A stretch of DNA of 31,959 nt, from assembly GCA_900550255.1 (NCBI GenBank), contig URQZ01000013.1, forward strand, positions 1 through 31,959, in the 5' to 3' direction. Position numbers and translations under genes: made by a program. Shown piece by piece: positions 7,040 to 14,060 of this stretch. The notes under the pieces are model-generated. The model searched no databases and had not been told where the DNA came from. It saw only the letters and a program-made list of their open reading frames with translations. The DNA comes from an uncultured Mycoplasmatota bacterium (GTDB lineage: Bacteria > Bacillota_I > Bacilli_A > RF39 > UBA660). How positions within the stretch are numbered: position 1 is the first letter of the stretch; each line of letters begins with the position of its first letter.

Positions 7040-7873
7040 ATGGATTGCAATGATGATAAAAAAATTCTAAAAAAAGCTATTCAAAAAATTGAATATGATC
7101 AACAATTTAAACCTAGTTGTTCTTGTGTTATAGGCCCTACTGGGCCTACTGGACCTCGTGGTGAAAACATTGCTTGCGTTAATGTTTTAGGCTCATATAA
7201 TGATTATGATACCTTTATCAAAGAACATCCAACTGGTAATGTAAATGATTCATATTTAGTTAATGGTGATATATATGTTTGGGATAATGAAAATAAAAAA
7301 TGGGTAAATGCTGGTACTATTCAAGGTCCAAAAGGAGAACAAGGAGAAATTGGACCTACTGGGCCTACTGGACCTGAAAAAATAAAACATGCTTATTTGG
7401 TTTTCTTTAATGATGGAACTTCAGAAGATGGTATACCAGTAAATTCTGAAGACAGATTACCTATAAATAGAAAAGAATTTGATATTTATAATCTCATTAC
7501 ACTTGATTCTAATGAACAAACGATAAAATTTAATTTAGTTGGCTACTATAAAATAAGTTTTATCATTTCAGCTCGTGTTTTAAAAACTGATACAGTTTTT
7601 GATCCTAAGGAGGATTTTATTAGTATTGGTCTTAGATTAGAAAACACTGATAATATATATATTGGTAATAGCGAGTGGATTTATAATGAAGGATATATTC
7701 AATTAAAAGCTCATGGTATTTTAGCCGTTGATAATTCTGATAATACATATGAACTTATAAATGTAGGTCCAAAAACTATTTACCTAAACACACCTGATAT
7801 TAATTATATTAAATCCAGTTCATATTTCACTAATAGTCTAGTTAGCATTATGGTTGAATATTTAGGTAAATAA
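7040..7873 (+). CDS. Short collagen-like protein, candidate spore-surface (exosporium-type) protein
   Basis: 277-aa protein without a signal peptide. Two short Gly-X-Y blocks are present: GPTGPTGPRG near residue 33 and GPKGEQGEIGPTGPTGP near 95. Between them is a compact segment (SYNDYDTFIKEHPTGNVND, then DIYVWDNENKKWVNAG) that recurs in Firmicute collagen-like proteins. The C-terminal half (about 120-277) is beta-rich and resembles the jelly-roll/C1q-TNF type end of BclA-like trimeric spore proteins. The N-terminus has a CSC motif just before the first collagen block, which could crosslink. The start follows AAAGGAGG. The next gene, a glycosyltransferase, begins 10 bases later, and a mother-cell-type -10 precedes the pair. 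Lack of a signal peptide fits assembly from inside the mother cell. The spore role is inferred, not shown. Confidence 0.75.
   Translation: MDCNDDKKILKKAIQKIEYDQQFKPSCSCVIGPTGPTGPRGENIACVNVLGSYNDYDTFIKEHPTGNVNDSYLVNGDIYVWDNENKKWVNAGTIQGPKGEQGEIGPTGPTGPEKIKHAYLVFFNDGTSEDGIPVNSEDRLPINRKEFDIYNLITLDSNEQTIKFNLVGYYKISFIISARVLKTDTVFDPKEDFISIGLRLENTDNIYIGNSEWIYNEGYIQLKAHGILAVDNSDNTYELINVGPKTIYLNTPDINYIKSSSYFTNSLVSIMVEYLGK
7136..7375 (+). repeat. Identical 21-bp collagen-codon block present twice
   Basis: The bases coding the PTGPTGP core of each Gly-X-Y block, 7136-7156 and 7355-7375, look identical, including silent positions. Such blocks allow slippage or recombination and are typical of collagen-like genes. 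Confidence 0.7.
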
Positions 7874-7883
7874 GGAGGAAAAC

Positions 7884-8972
7884 GTGAAAAAATACAAAAT
7901 AGTTGTTTATGCTATTTCTAAAAATGAAGAAAAATTTGTTGATCGTTGGGTAGATTCAATGCAAGAAGCAGATGAAATTTATGTTTTAGATACAGGATCA
8001 ACTGATAAAACTGTTTCAAAGCTAAAAAAAAGAAAGGTCAATGTTAAAAAGAAAATAATTAAACCTTGGCGTTTTGATGTAGCTAGAAATGAATCACTAA
8101 AACTTGTTCCAAGCGATGCAGATATATGTGTTTGTACTGATTTAGATGAAGTATTAGAAAAAGGATGGCGAAAAAAGTTAGAAGAAATTTGGCAAGATAA
8201 TATAACTCGCCTTCGTTATAATTATAATTGGAAATTAGATGAAAATAATAAACCAATTGTCAATTTTTATACTGATAAAATTCATATTAGAGATAACTAT
8301 AAATGGACCCATCCTGTTCATGAAGTTTTAACTTATACAAATGGTAATGAAGTATTTTTAACAACTGATGAAATAACACTTAATCATTATCCTGATAATA
8401 CTAAATCAAGAAGTAGCTATCTTCCTCTTTTAGAACTATCAGTAAAAGAAGATCCTGAAGATGATCGAAATATGCACTATTTAGGACGAGAATATATGTA
8501 TTATCAAAAATGGGACAAATGTATTGATACATTAATAAAGCATTTAAGTCTCAAAACGGCGACTTGGAAAGATGAAAGATGTGCATCTATGCGTTTTATT
8601 GCTAGAAGTTATCGCAATTTAAAACGTATTGAAGAAGCCAAAATGTGGTTAGATAAAGCCATTAGTGAGGCTCCTTATTTAAGAGATCCATATGTTGAAA
8701 AAGCAATGTTAGAATATGAATTAGAAAATTGGAATGAAGTTATAAAAAATTGTAATACCGCCTTAAAAATAACGACGCATACAAAATGTTATATCAACGA
8801 AACTTTTAGTTTTGATAATACAATATATGATTTACTTTCAATTGCTTATTTTTATTTAGATGATATTGATAATGCAATTATTAATATTGATAAAGCTTTA
8901 AAGATGGAACCTGATAATGAAAGATTATTAAAAAATAAAGAAATTTTTATAGCAACAAAAAAGACAAAATAA
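7884..8972 (+). CDS. GT2-family glycosyltransferase with C-terminal TPR repeats
   Basis: 362-aa cytoplasmic protein. Residues 1-200 form a GT-A fold of family 2: it opens with IVVYAISKNEEKFVDRWVDS, has EIYVLDTGSTDKT for nucleotide-sugar binding and a DxD-type metal site in CTDLDEVLEKGW. Residues 210-355 are three or four TPR helical pairs, for example NAIINIDKALKMEPDNERL. Proteins of this layout (SunS-like glycosyltransferases) often glycosylate proteins or peptides, with the helical repeats holding the substrate. It starts with GTG behind GGAGG, 10 bases after the collagen-like gene, and ends in a strong terminator, so the two form a dedicated two-gene unit. The likely acceptor is therefore the Thr-rich GPT repeats of its neighbour, as for glycosylated exosporium collagens; this is inference. 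Confidence 0.85.
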   Translation: MKKYKIVVYAISKNEEKFVDRWVDSMQEADEIYVLDTGSTDKTVSKLKKRKVNVKKKIIKPWRFDVARNESLKLVPSDADICVCTDLDEVLEKGWRKKLEEIWQDNITRLRYNYNWKLDENNKPIVNFYTDKIHIRDNYKWTHPVHEVLTYTNGNEVFLTTDEITLNHYPDNTKSRSSYLPLLELSVKEDPEDDRNMHYLGREYMYYQKWDKCIDTLIKHLSLKTATWKDERCASMRFIARSYRNLKRIEEAKMWLDKAISEAPYLRDPYVEKAMLEYELENWNEVIKNCNTALKITTHTKCYINETFSFDNTIYDLLSIAYFYLDDIDNAIINIDKALKMEPDNERLLKNKEIFIATKKTK

Positions 8973-8985
8973 ATTTGTCTTTTTT
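8957..8985 (+). terminator. Bidirectional terminator after the glycosyltransferase
   Basis: AAAAAAGACAAA and TTTGTCTTTTTT pair perfectly around ATAAA, with the TAA stop of the glycosyltransferase gene in the loop. A- and T-runs on both sides allow it also to end the convergent small minus-strand gene at 9005-9157. Confidence 0.85.
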
Positions 8986-9004
8986 GCTATATCTCGTTAT
9001 GAGA

Positions 9005-9157
9005 TTACATCATATCTTCTAGCTTTTTATTTGCTTTTTTCATCGTAGTATCCACTACATCTTCTATTTTTTTCATAACAGGTTTGTTATATTTTTGATA
9101 TGCCAAAACGGCTCCTGCACCCATACCCATAAGGGCAACACTTTTAGCTAGTTTCAT
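9005..9157 (-). CDS. 50-aa small membrane-associated protein
   Basis: A short frame on the minus strand starts with ATG at 9157 behind a good ribosome site (AAGGTGATATT) and ends with TAA at 9005. The product begins MKLAKSVALMGMGAGAVLAY, a small hydrophobic, glycine-rich helix that could insert in the membrane, followed by an amphipathic Lys/Glu/Asp-rich helix ending in Met-Met. This layout is reminiscent of YtxH-like small proteins, but there is no family match I can assert. It shares a terminator with the convergent glycosyltransferase gene. The strong ribosome site, clean start and codon choice make it a real gene more likely than not. Function unknown. Confidence 0.65.
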   Translation of the reverse strand: MKLAKSVALMGMGAGAVLAYQKYNKPVMKKIEDVVDTTMKKANKKLEDMM

Positions 9158-9190
9158 AATATCACCTTCTTGCTAAAAAATATGAAAACC

Positions 9191-9214
9191 GTATGTATAT
9201 TAATTTATACATAC
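9191..9214. repeat. Inverted repeat between recD2 and the small gene
   Basis: GTATGTATA and TATACATAC pair perfectly around a six-base loop, 22 bases after the recD2 stop. On the minus strand a T-rich but interrupted stretch (GGTTTTCATATTTTTT) follows, so it may be a weak recD2 terminator or an operator for the small gene. Confidence 0.5.
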
Positions 9215-9235
9215 ATTCTTATTTTAAGCAAAAAT

Positions 9236-11449
9236 TTAATCATTATACATATTTTTTAATTTTTCACACAAATTAGTTTTTCTAATATATTCATTGTTAT
9301 TATCAACACTATATTTAAAAGCATTAGCTTCTCCAATAATTATTAATTTCTTTTTAGCTCGCGTTATAGCTGTATAAATCAATTTACGATAAAGCATACG
9401 ATAATAACTCATACATATTGGAATTATAACTAAATCAAATTCACTTCCTTGTGACTTATGAATACTTATAATAAATCCATGCTTAATTTTATTAAAATCT
9501 TTAGGTAAATATTTAACTACATTTCCATCATAATCTACATATATTTCATTTTTTTTACTTTTACTATTTGCTGCTTTAATAATGTATTTTATATAACCTA
9601 CATCACCATTAAAAACATTATCATCTGGCATATTTACAAGTTGTAATATTTTATCATTTTCACGAAAAACAATATCACCATATCTAATTTCATTTTTATT
9701 ATGATCTTCTGGATTAAATATTTTTTGCAATTCTTTATTTAAATTATCTATTCCATTAATTCCTGCATACATCGGTGCCATTAATTGAATTCTTTTTTGA
9801 TCAATATCTTTTTCAACTAATCTTTGACATGTTGTTTTTAATATCTCTAATATAGAATCACTTGAACAATTTAGGAAAGCATAATCATTTTTTGTTTTTA
9901 AAAATTCTTCGCTTAAATTACCATTTTTTATATCATGAGCAAGGTTGTTGATATAAGAATTTTCATCTTGACGATATAATAAATCTAAATAAATAGTATC
10001 TATCTTTTGACAATCAATTAAATCTTTTAGAATATTACCAGCACCAACACTTGGTAATTGATTATAATCCCCTACTAAAATTAACTTAGCATTCGTTGTG
10101 ATTCCTTTAAATAAACTACTAAAAAGATTAATATCAATCATACTAACTTCGTCAATAATAACAAGTTCACTAAAATCTTTATTAGTTTCATTTACCATAA
10201 ACTCATTATTTTCTTTATTCCATTTTAGGAATCTATGAATTGTTGTTGCTGGTAAATTAGTTGCTTCACTCATTCTTTTACTTGCTCTTCCTGTTGGCGC
10301 TAAAAGAGCTATTTTATCAATTAAATCATCATATGTTAAATCTTTTATTTCTTTATAAATTTCAACTATAGTCTCAATTATAGTTGTTTTTCCTGTTCCT
10401 GGTCCACCAGTTATAATTAAGATATTATTTTCTAAAGCTTTTTTAATTGCTTCTTTTTGTTTTTGATTATAACTAATTTCATTTTCTTCCTCACTCATTT
10501 TAATATATTTATCGATATTTTTATTTTTTTCTATATCCTTATTTACTAATTGTGATATTGAATCAACGATGTTTTGTTCATCATCAAATATTTTTTTTAA
10601 ATAGAATTTATTATTTTCTAAGACAATTTTTCTCTCTAACCTTAATTCATCTATATATAGTTTTAATAATTCATCATCTACGGTTATTTTTAAATATTTA
10701 TTTAAGTTATTTTTTATTTCATCATATAATAGATATGTATCGCCTTTTTTAAAAGTTAAAACTTCCATTATATATACGAAGCAAGCTTTTATACGTCTTT
10801 TATCATTTTCTTCTACACCTAGTTTTTTACTAATTTGATCTATTTTAGCAAAGTTAATATTATCAATATCATCTATCAAATTAAAAATATCGTTTTCTAT
10901 ATTAATTATAGTATTTGCTTTATATTTATTATATATACTTAAAGAATCTTGCATATTAAATCCTAAATCGGTAAGATAGATCATAATTTTATTACTTTCT
11001 TCATGTTTTTCTAAAATGGATTTAATACCTTTAATTTTTTGTTGTGATAGTTTAGGAACTAAGTTTAGGCAGCTTTCATCTTCTAGAATTTTATCAATAG
11101 CCGAGTTTCCCAGAACTTCAACTATTTTTGTTGCCATTTTTTCTCCTATTCCAGGAAAAATATCACTAGATAAAAAAGCAATTATTCCTTCTTTATCTTG
11201 AGGTTTTATTTTTTCATATTCTTTTACTTGATACTGATATCCATATTTAGGGTGATTGATTAATTCTCCATAAAAAATATAATCATCATTTTCATTTAAA
11301 TCAGCAAAGTATCCTGTGAATGTTAGAGTTTTATCTAGATAGTCTTTAACATCTTCTTGATTAGTTTCTTTTACTTTAAAAAGACCTATTACATAGCCAT
11401 TATCTGATGTGAAAATGGCTTTTTTGTATTTTCCTCTAATATAGTCCAT
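9236..11449 (-). CDS. recD2: ATP-dependent 5'-3' DNA helicase RecD2
   Basis: Superfamily 1B helicase of the RecD2/TraA type, which works without RecB and RecC in Firmicutes and is linked to replication-fork and mismatch-repair functions. The 737-aa product has the long N-terminal region of RecD2: an OB-like part (about 1-80), helix-hairpin-helix-like FPGIGEKMATKIVEVLG (about 100) and helical domain to about 320. The motor follows: Walker A GGPGTGKTT (about 346), motif Ia APTGRASKRM, Walker B ELVIIDEVSMID, motif III LVGDYNQLPSVGAGN, LLYRQDE, and the C-terminal GFIISIHKSQGSEFD and YTAITRAKKKLIIIG (motifs V and VI). All helicase motifs look intact. It is a single-gene unit with a near-consensus sigma-A promoter at 11465-11493 and an AAGGTGATATT ribosome site. 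Confidence 0.93.
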   Translation of the reverse strand: MDYIRGKYKKAIFTSDNGYVIGLFKVKETNQEDVKDYLDKTLTFTGYFADLNENDDYIFYGELINHPKYGYQYQVKEYEKIKPQDKEGIIAFLSSDIFPGIGEKMATKIVEVLGNSAIDKILEDESCLNLVPKLSQQKIKGIKSILEKHEESNKIMIYLTDLGFNMQDSLSIYNKYKANTIINIENDIFNLIDDIDNINFAKIDQISKKLGVEENDKRRIKACFVYIMEVLTFKKGDTYLLYDEIKNNLNKYLKITVDDELLKLYIDELRLERKIVLENNKFYLKKIFDDEQNIVDSISQLVNKDIEKNKNIDKYIKMSEEENEISYNQKQKEAIKKALENNILIITGGPGTGKTTIIETIVEIYKEIKDLTYDDLIDKIALLAPTGRASKRMSEATNLPATTIHRFLKWNKENNEFMVNETNKDFSELVIIDEVSMIDINLFSSLFKGITTNAKLILVGDYNQLPSVGAGNILKDLIDCQKIDTIYLDLLYRQDENSYINNLAHDIKNGNLSEEFLKTKNDYAFLNCSSDSILEILKTTCQRLVEKDIDQKRIQLMAPMYAGINGIDNLNKELQKIFNPEDHNKNEIRYGDIVFRENDKILQLVNMPDDNVFNGDVGYIKYIIKAANSKSKKNEIYVDYDGNVVKYLPKDFNKIKHGFIISIHKSQGSEFDLVIIPICMSYYRMLYRKLIYTAITRAKKKLIIIGEANAFKYSVDNNNEYIRKTNLCEKLKNMYND

Positions 11450-11464
11450 AATATCACCTTTTTA

Positions 11465-11493
11465 AATATATCAAACATATGTTTTTATGTCAA
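11465..11493 (-). promoter_or_regulatory. Sigma-A promoter of recD2
   Basis: Minus strand TTGACA (11488-11493), exactly 17 bases, then TATATT (11465-11470) preceded by TGn. The -10 ends about 15 bases before the ATG, giving a very short leader. Confidence 0.75.
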
Positions 11494-11537
11494 CAAAAGA
11501 AAGAATCGTGTTAATCTTTTTATAATGTAAATATCAC

Positions 11538-12266
11538 TTAATTAAGAGATATAAATTTTCTTTTAATGAATACACCTTTATTGAAATCATATTTACTATC
11601 AATTAATGGAATTGAATCATAAATTTCATTTATCCTATGTGCATCACTACCTATTGTTACTATATTTCCTCCTAATTTTTTATAAAGATCCAATTTTATT
11701 TGACTCGGAAAAGAATCTAAACCTTTTCTTCTAATAGCTGAAGTATTAATTTCTAGCGCTATTTTTCTTTTAATTAATTCTTTAAATATTTCTTCAATAA
11801 TACCATTGTCTATATTATTATCATCTACTTTTCTTCTTAAATAATCTAAATGTCCAATTGTATCTATACCACCATTTTTTATAATCGTTAAAATTTTTTT
11901 ATAATAATTTAATATTTCCTTTTCTGAATTATTTTTTGGTAAAATATGATTACTACCAATAATATAATCTAAATCTAATTTATTCAAACTTTCTAATTCT
12001 TTCAAATAAAGTTCTGGATTAGATATTTCCACTGCCTTAATTAAGGTAATCTCTGGGTTACATTCTTGTAATTGTTCTAATTCCTCTTTATATAATTGAT
12101 AACGATTTAAAAATTGTTTTATCGTTATTTGATTAAATTCTAAATGCTCTGTAAATGCCATATACTTAAGATTTAATTTTTTCCCTCTTTCAACCATTTG
12201 TTTTAATCGCATTTGTCCATCATAAGAATAAATTGAATGCATATGCATATCTGCTAAATAACTCAT
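11538..12266 (-). CDS. PHP-domain phosphatase, histidinol-phosphatase (HisK)-like
   Basis: 242-aa cytoplasmic metal-dependent phosphoesterase of the PHP superfamily. Metal ligands of the family are visible: DMHMHSIYSYDG at residues 6-17 (H-x-H), the TEHLEF segment near 40, IGSNHIL (about 125), the HLDYLRR segment (about 157) and the final GSDAH (about 207). The layout is closest to HisK-type histidinol-phosphatases, which release phosphate from L-histidinol-phosphate. However, no other histidine gene is nearby and PHP proteins act on several sugar and nucleotide phosphates, so the substrate is uncertain. It is transcribed away from a LysR regulator with about 110 bases between starts, a classic arrangement for a LysR target. 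Confidence 0.8.
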   Translation of the reverse strand: MSYLADMHMHSIYSYDGQMRLKQMVERGKKLNLKYMAFTEHLEFNQITIKQFLNRYQLYKEELEQLQECNPEITLIKAVEISNPELYLKELESLNKLDLDYIIGSNHILPKNNSEKEILNYYKKILTIIKNGGIDTIGHLDYLRRKVDDNNIDNGIIEEIFKELIKRKIALEINTSAIRRKGLDSFPSQIKLDLYKKLGGNIVTIGSDAHRINEIYDSIPLIDSKYDFNKGVFIKRKFISLN

Positions 12267-12288
12267 TTATATCATCCTTTCCATTTTC

Positions 12289-12317
12289 ATCATATCAGTA
12301 TTTCATTCATAAGTAAA
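12289..12317 (-). promoter_or_regulatory. Candidate promoter of the PHP phosphatase gene
   Basis: TTTACT (12312-12317), 17-base spacer and TATGAT (12289-12294) with a TGn extension on the minus strand, followed by GGAAAGGATG before the ATG at 12266. The match is moderate. Confidence 0.45.
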
Positions 12318-12334
12318 ATATATTTATTTTATTC

Positions 12335-12363
12335 TTGTAATAACTTATAGTTATTGATACAAT
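12335..12363 (+). promoter_or_regulatory. Sigma-A promoter of the LysR gene
   Basis: TTGTAA (12335-12340), exactly 17 bases, TACAAT (12358-12363) with TGn before it. AAAGGTGGTGA is the ribosome site for the ATG at 12379. Confidence 0.65.
12339..12355. promoter_or_regulatory. Dyad inside the LysR promoter, candidate operator
   Basis: AATAACT-TAT-AGTTATT is a perfect 7-bp inverted repeat that contains the T-N11-A pattern typical of LysR-family boxes. It fills the spacer between the -35 and -10, so a bound regulator would block its own promoter (autorepression). Confidence 0.5.
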
Positions 12364-12378
12364 AAAGGTGGTGATTTT

Positions 12379-13260
12379 ATGTTTCAAAATATTAATTTAA
12401 ATTTTTTAAAATATTATTACGAAGTTGCTAATGCCAAAAACATTACAAAAGCTAGTGAAATTTTAAATATTTCTCAACCCGCACTTACAAAAGCAATAAA
12501 AGAATTAGAAAACGAACTAAATACTACCCTTTTAATTCGCAATAAAAAGGGAGTTGTTTTAACAGAACAAGGAAAAATACTATATGAATATACTAAAGTA
12601 ATGCTTCAAAAATTACAAACAGCAATAAGTACAATAGACAACCCCAAAGAATATGAAAAAAATATCTATATTGGTACTACAACCACTAATTTTTTAGAAC
12701 CTATTCTTCCAATCTTAAAAGAATTAAAAAGAAAATATTCAAATATACAAATTCACATTTTTTTAGAAGAAATTGATGTTTTAGAAAATTACAGAAAACT
12801 AGGAAAAATGGATATAATTATTAAAAATGATTATGAAGTAATTAATAATTTAGAAAAAATCAAATCTTTTTCCATTCAAGATTCATTTATTGCCTCAAGA
12901 AAGGACTTTCCAGAAATTGAAAACAAAATATTTACTTTAGAAGAAATTTTAGAATACCCTTTAGTTTTGCTTTCTAAAATTACACATGGTAGAAGAAATT
13001 TTGATGCCTTTTTAAAATCACAGGGATTGACTTCTGAACCTTGTTATGAATTTAATAGTTATAGTTTGTGCAAAGAATTAATAAAAAATGGTTTTGGAAT
13101 TGGAATAGGAAATCCTATTCATTATAAAAGTCAAGATTTTATTATTTTAAAAACTGATTTTTCACTACCAGAAAGATTTTTTGATATTTGTGTAACTAAG
13201 AACTCAGATAATCAATTATTAGAAGAAGTTATATCGTTAATAAAAAAACACTTTAAATAG
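12379..13260 (+). CDS. LysR-family transcriptional regulator
   Basis: 293-aa DNA-binding regulator of usual family length. The N-terminal winged helix (residues 1-65) shows the classic LysR pattern: FLKYYYEVANAKNITKASEI, then LNISQPALTKAIKELENEL and LLIRNKKGVVLTEQG. The rest (about 90-290) is the two-lobed effector domain, with the YPLVLLSK and NSYSLCKELIKNGFGIGIG segments common in the family. The effector cannot be read from sequence. It diverges from a PHP-family phosphatase gene, its probable target, and has a dyad in its own promoter. A 15-bp perfect-stem terminator follows the gene. Confidence 0.9.
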   Translation: MFQNINLNFLKYYYEVANAKNITKASEILNISQPALTKAIKELENELNTTLLIRNKKGVVLTEQGKILYEYTKVMLQKLQTAISTIDNPKEYEKNIYIGTTTTNFLEPILPILKELKRKYSNIQIHIFLEEIDVLENYRKLGKMDIIIKNDYEVINNLEKIKSFSIQDSFIASRKDFPEIENKIFTLEEILEYPLVLLSKITHGRRNFDAFLKSQGLTSEPCYEFNSYSLCKELIKNGFGIGIGNPIHYKSQDFIILKTDFSLPERFFDICVTKNSDNQLLEEVISLIKKHFK

Positions 13261-13309
13261 TGATTTGAACCCTATTTAGAAAACATTAAATAAAAAAACA
13301 CATTATATC

Positions 13310-13348
13310 AAAAAGAGAAAAGTATTCATTTTTTACTTTTCTCTTTTT
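13310..13348 (+). terminator. Terminator after the LysR gene
   Basis: AAAAAGAGAAAAGTA pairs perfectly with TACTTTTCTCTTTTT (15 bp, 9-base loop), with T-rich sequence built into the right arm. It may work in both directions against the convergent gene at 13397. Confidence 0.8.
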
Positions 13349-13377
13349 AATTATATAAACCATTATTTATTTTTAAC

Positions 13378-13400
13378 AAAAATAAGACTTTTAGTCTTAT
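13378..13400 (-). terminator. Terminator of the orphan membrane-protein gene
   Basis: On the minus strand ATAAGACT-AAA-AGTCTTAT is followed by TTTTTG. The stop codon of the gene lies in the left arm. Confidence 0.75.
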
Positions 13401-14008
13401 CTTATTTTTGATTCATTTTCATCTATAATTTTTTCGTAATTAATACTTTCTTGCTCATTAATTTGATTTTTATATTTAGACATTAAATCACGTAGTTCAT
13501 AGTATTCTTCTCTAGTTAGGCCATTTAGGCTAAGTCTTGTAACTAAAGAGTCTAATTTATTTAAATCGCTTTCTTGAGTATATTTTTTATTATCATCTGA
13601 AATTACTTTATTAGTAAAATTAGTTATATTTTTTTGAACAATTGGAGCTGTTGTTACTAATACAATCCCCGATGCAATTGCTAATGTTTTTAATTTTTTA
13701 TATTTTTTATTCACTTTATATAATTCGCTTAAATTAGAAACTGATTCATAAAACGGATCATTGTTATTTAAAATAACTCTAGCTAATAATTCTTGATTAT
13801 TTTTTTTATATTTAAAAACAAAAGTACTGGAAACTTCTCCTTTTCTCGTTCTACAAGAAACATTAGAAAAATCTTTTTTTAAGCTAGTTAGTTTTTCTAA
13901 AACTAGGTCTTTACTTACTATTTGTTTTTCTCCAGTTGTCAATGAATGAGCTGTTGCCCTATTTGGTACTTCGTTTTCATTAAAGACAAAATTAATTGTT
14001 TCTTTCAT
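13397..14008 (-). CDS. Unrecognised protein with one central membrane segment
   Basis: 203 aa from the chosen ATG at 14008, which sits at the right distance from GAGGGTG; an in-frame GTG at 14017 is possible but overlaps this site. About residues 1-100 are a mixed, charged domain with two Cys-poor beta stretches. A hydrophobic helix (about 107-125, LAIASGIVLVTTAPIV) follows. The C-terminal 75 residues are acidic and helical, ending ENESKIR. The C-terminal part includes a short LTREEYYELRDLMSKYK helix of unknown meaning. The gene has its own -35/-10 promoter, whose -35 overlaps the end of mtaB, and its own terminator, so it can be expressed apart from mtaB. I recognise no family. Confidence 0.75.
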   Translation of the reverse strand: MKETINFVFNENEVPNRATAHSLTTGEKQIVSKDLVLEKLTSLKKDFSNVSCRTRKGEVSSTFVFKYKKNNQELLARVILNNNDPFYESVSNLSELYKVNKKYKKLKTLAIASGIVLVTTAPIVQKNITNFTNKVISDDNKKYTQESDLNKLDSLVTRLSLNGLTREEYYELRDLMSKYKNQINEQESINYEKIIDENESKIR

Positions 14009-14031
14009 ATAGTTCACCCTCTAACAAATTA

Positions 14032-14060
14032 ATTATAACATGTATTATTATTTTAATCAA
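14032..14060 (-). promoter_or_regulatory. Sigma-A promoter inside the end of mtaB
   Basis: TTGATT (14055-14060, overlapping the last codons and stop of mtaB), exactly 17 bases, TATAAT (14032-14037) on the minus strand. It drives the orphan membrane-protein gene. Confidence 0.65.

Noticed and set aside
9191..9214. Sigma-E-like -10 (CATACGGT) for the 50-aa peptide gene
   Set aside because: The match is created by the palindrome itself, covers only 6 of 8 positions and has no -35 at the right spacing.
11495..11530. Hairpin as terminator after the PHP phosphatase gene
   Set aside because: The AAAGA/TCTTT stem is short and has mismatches; too weak to call.
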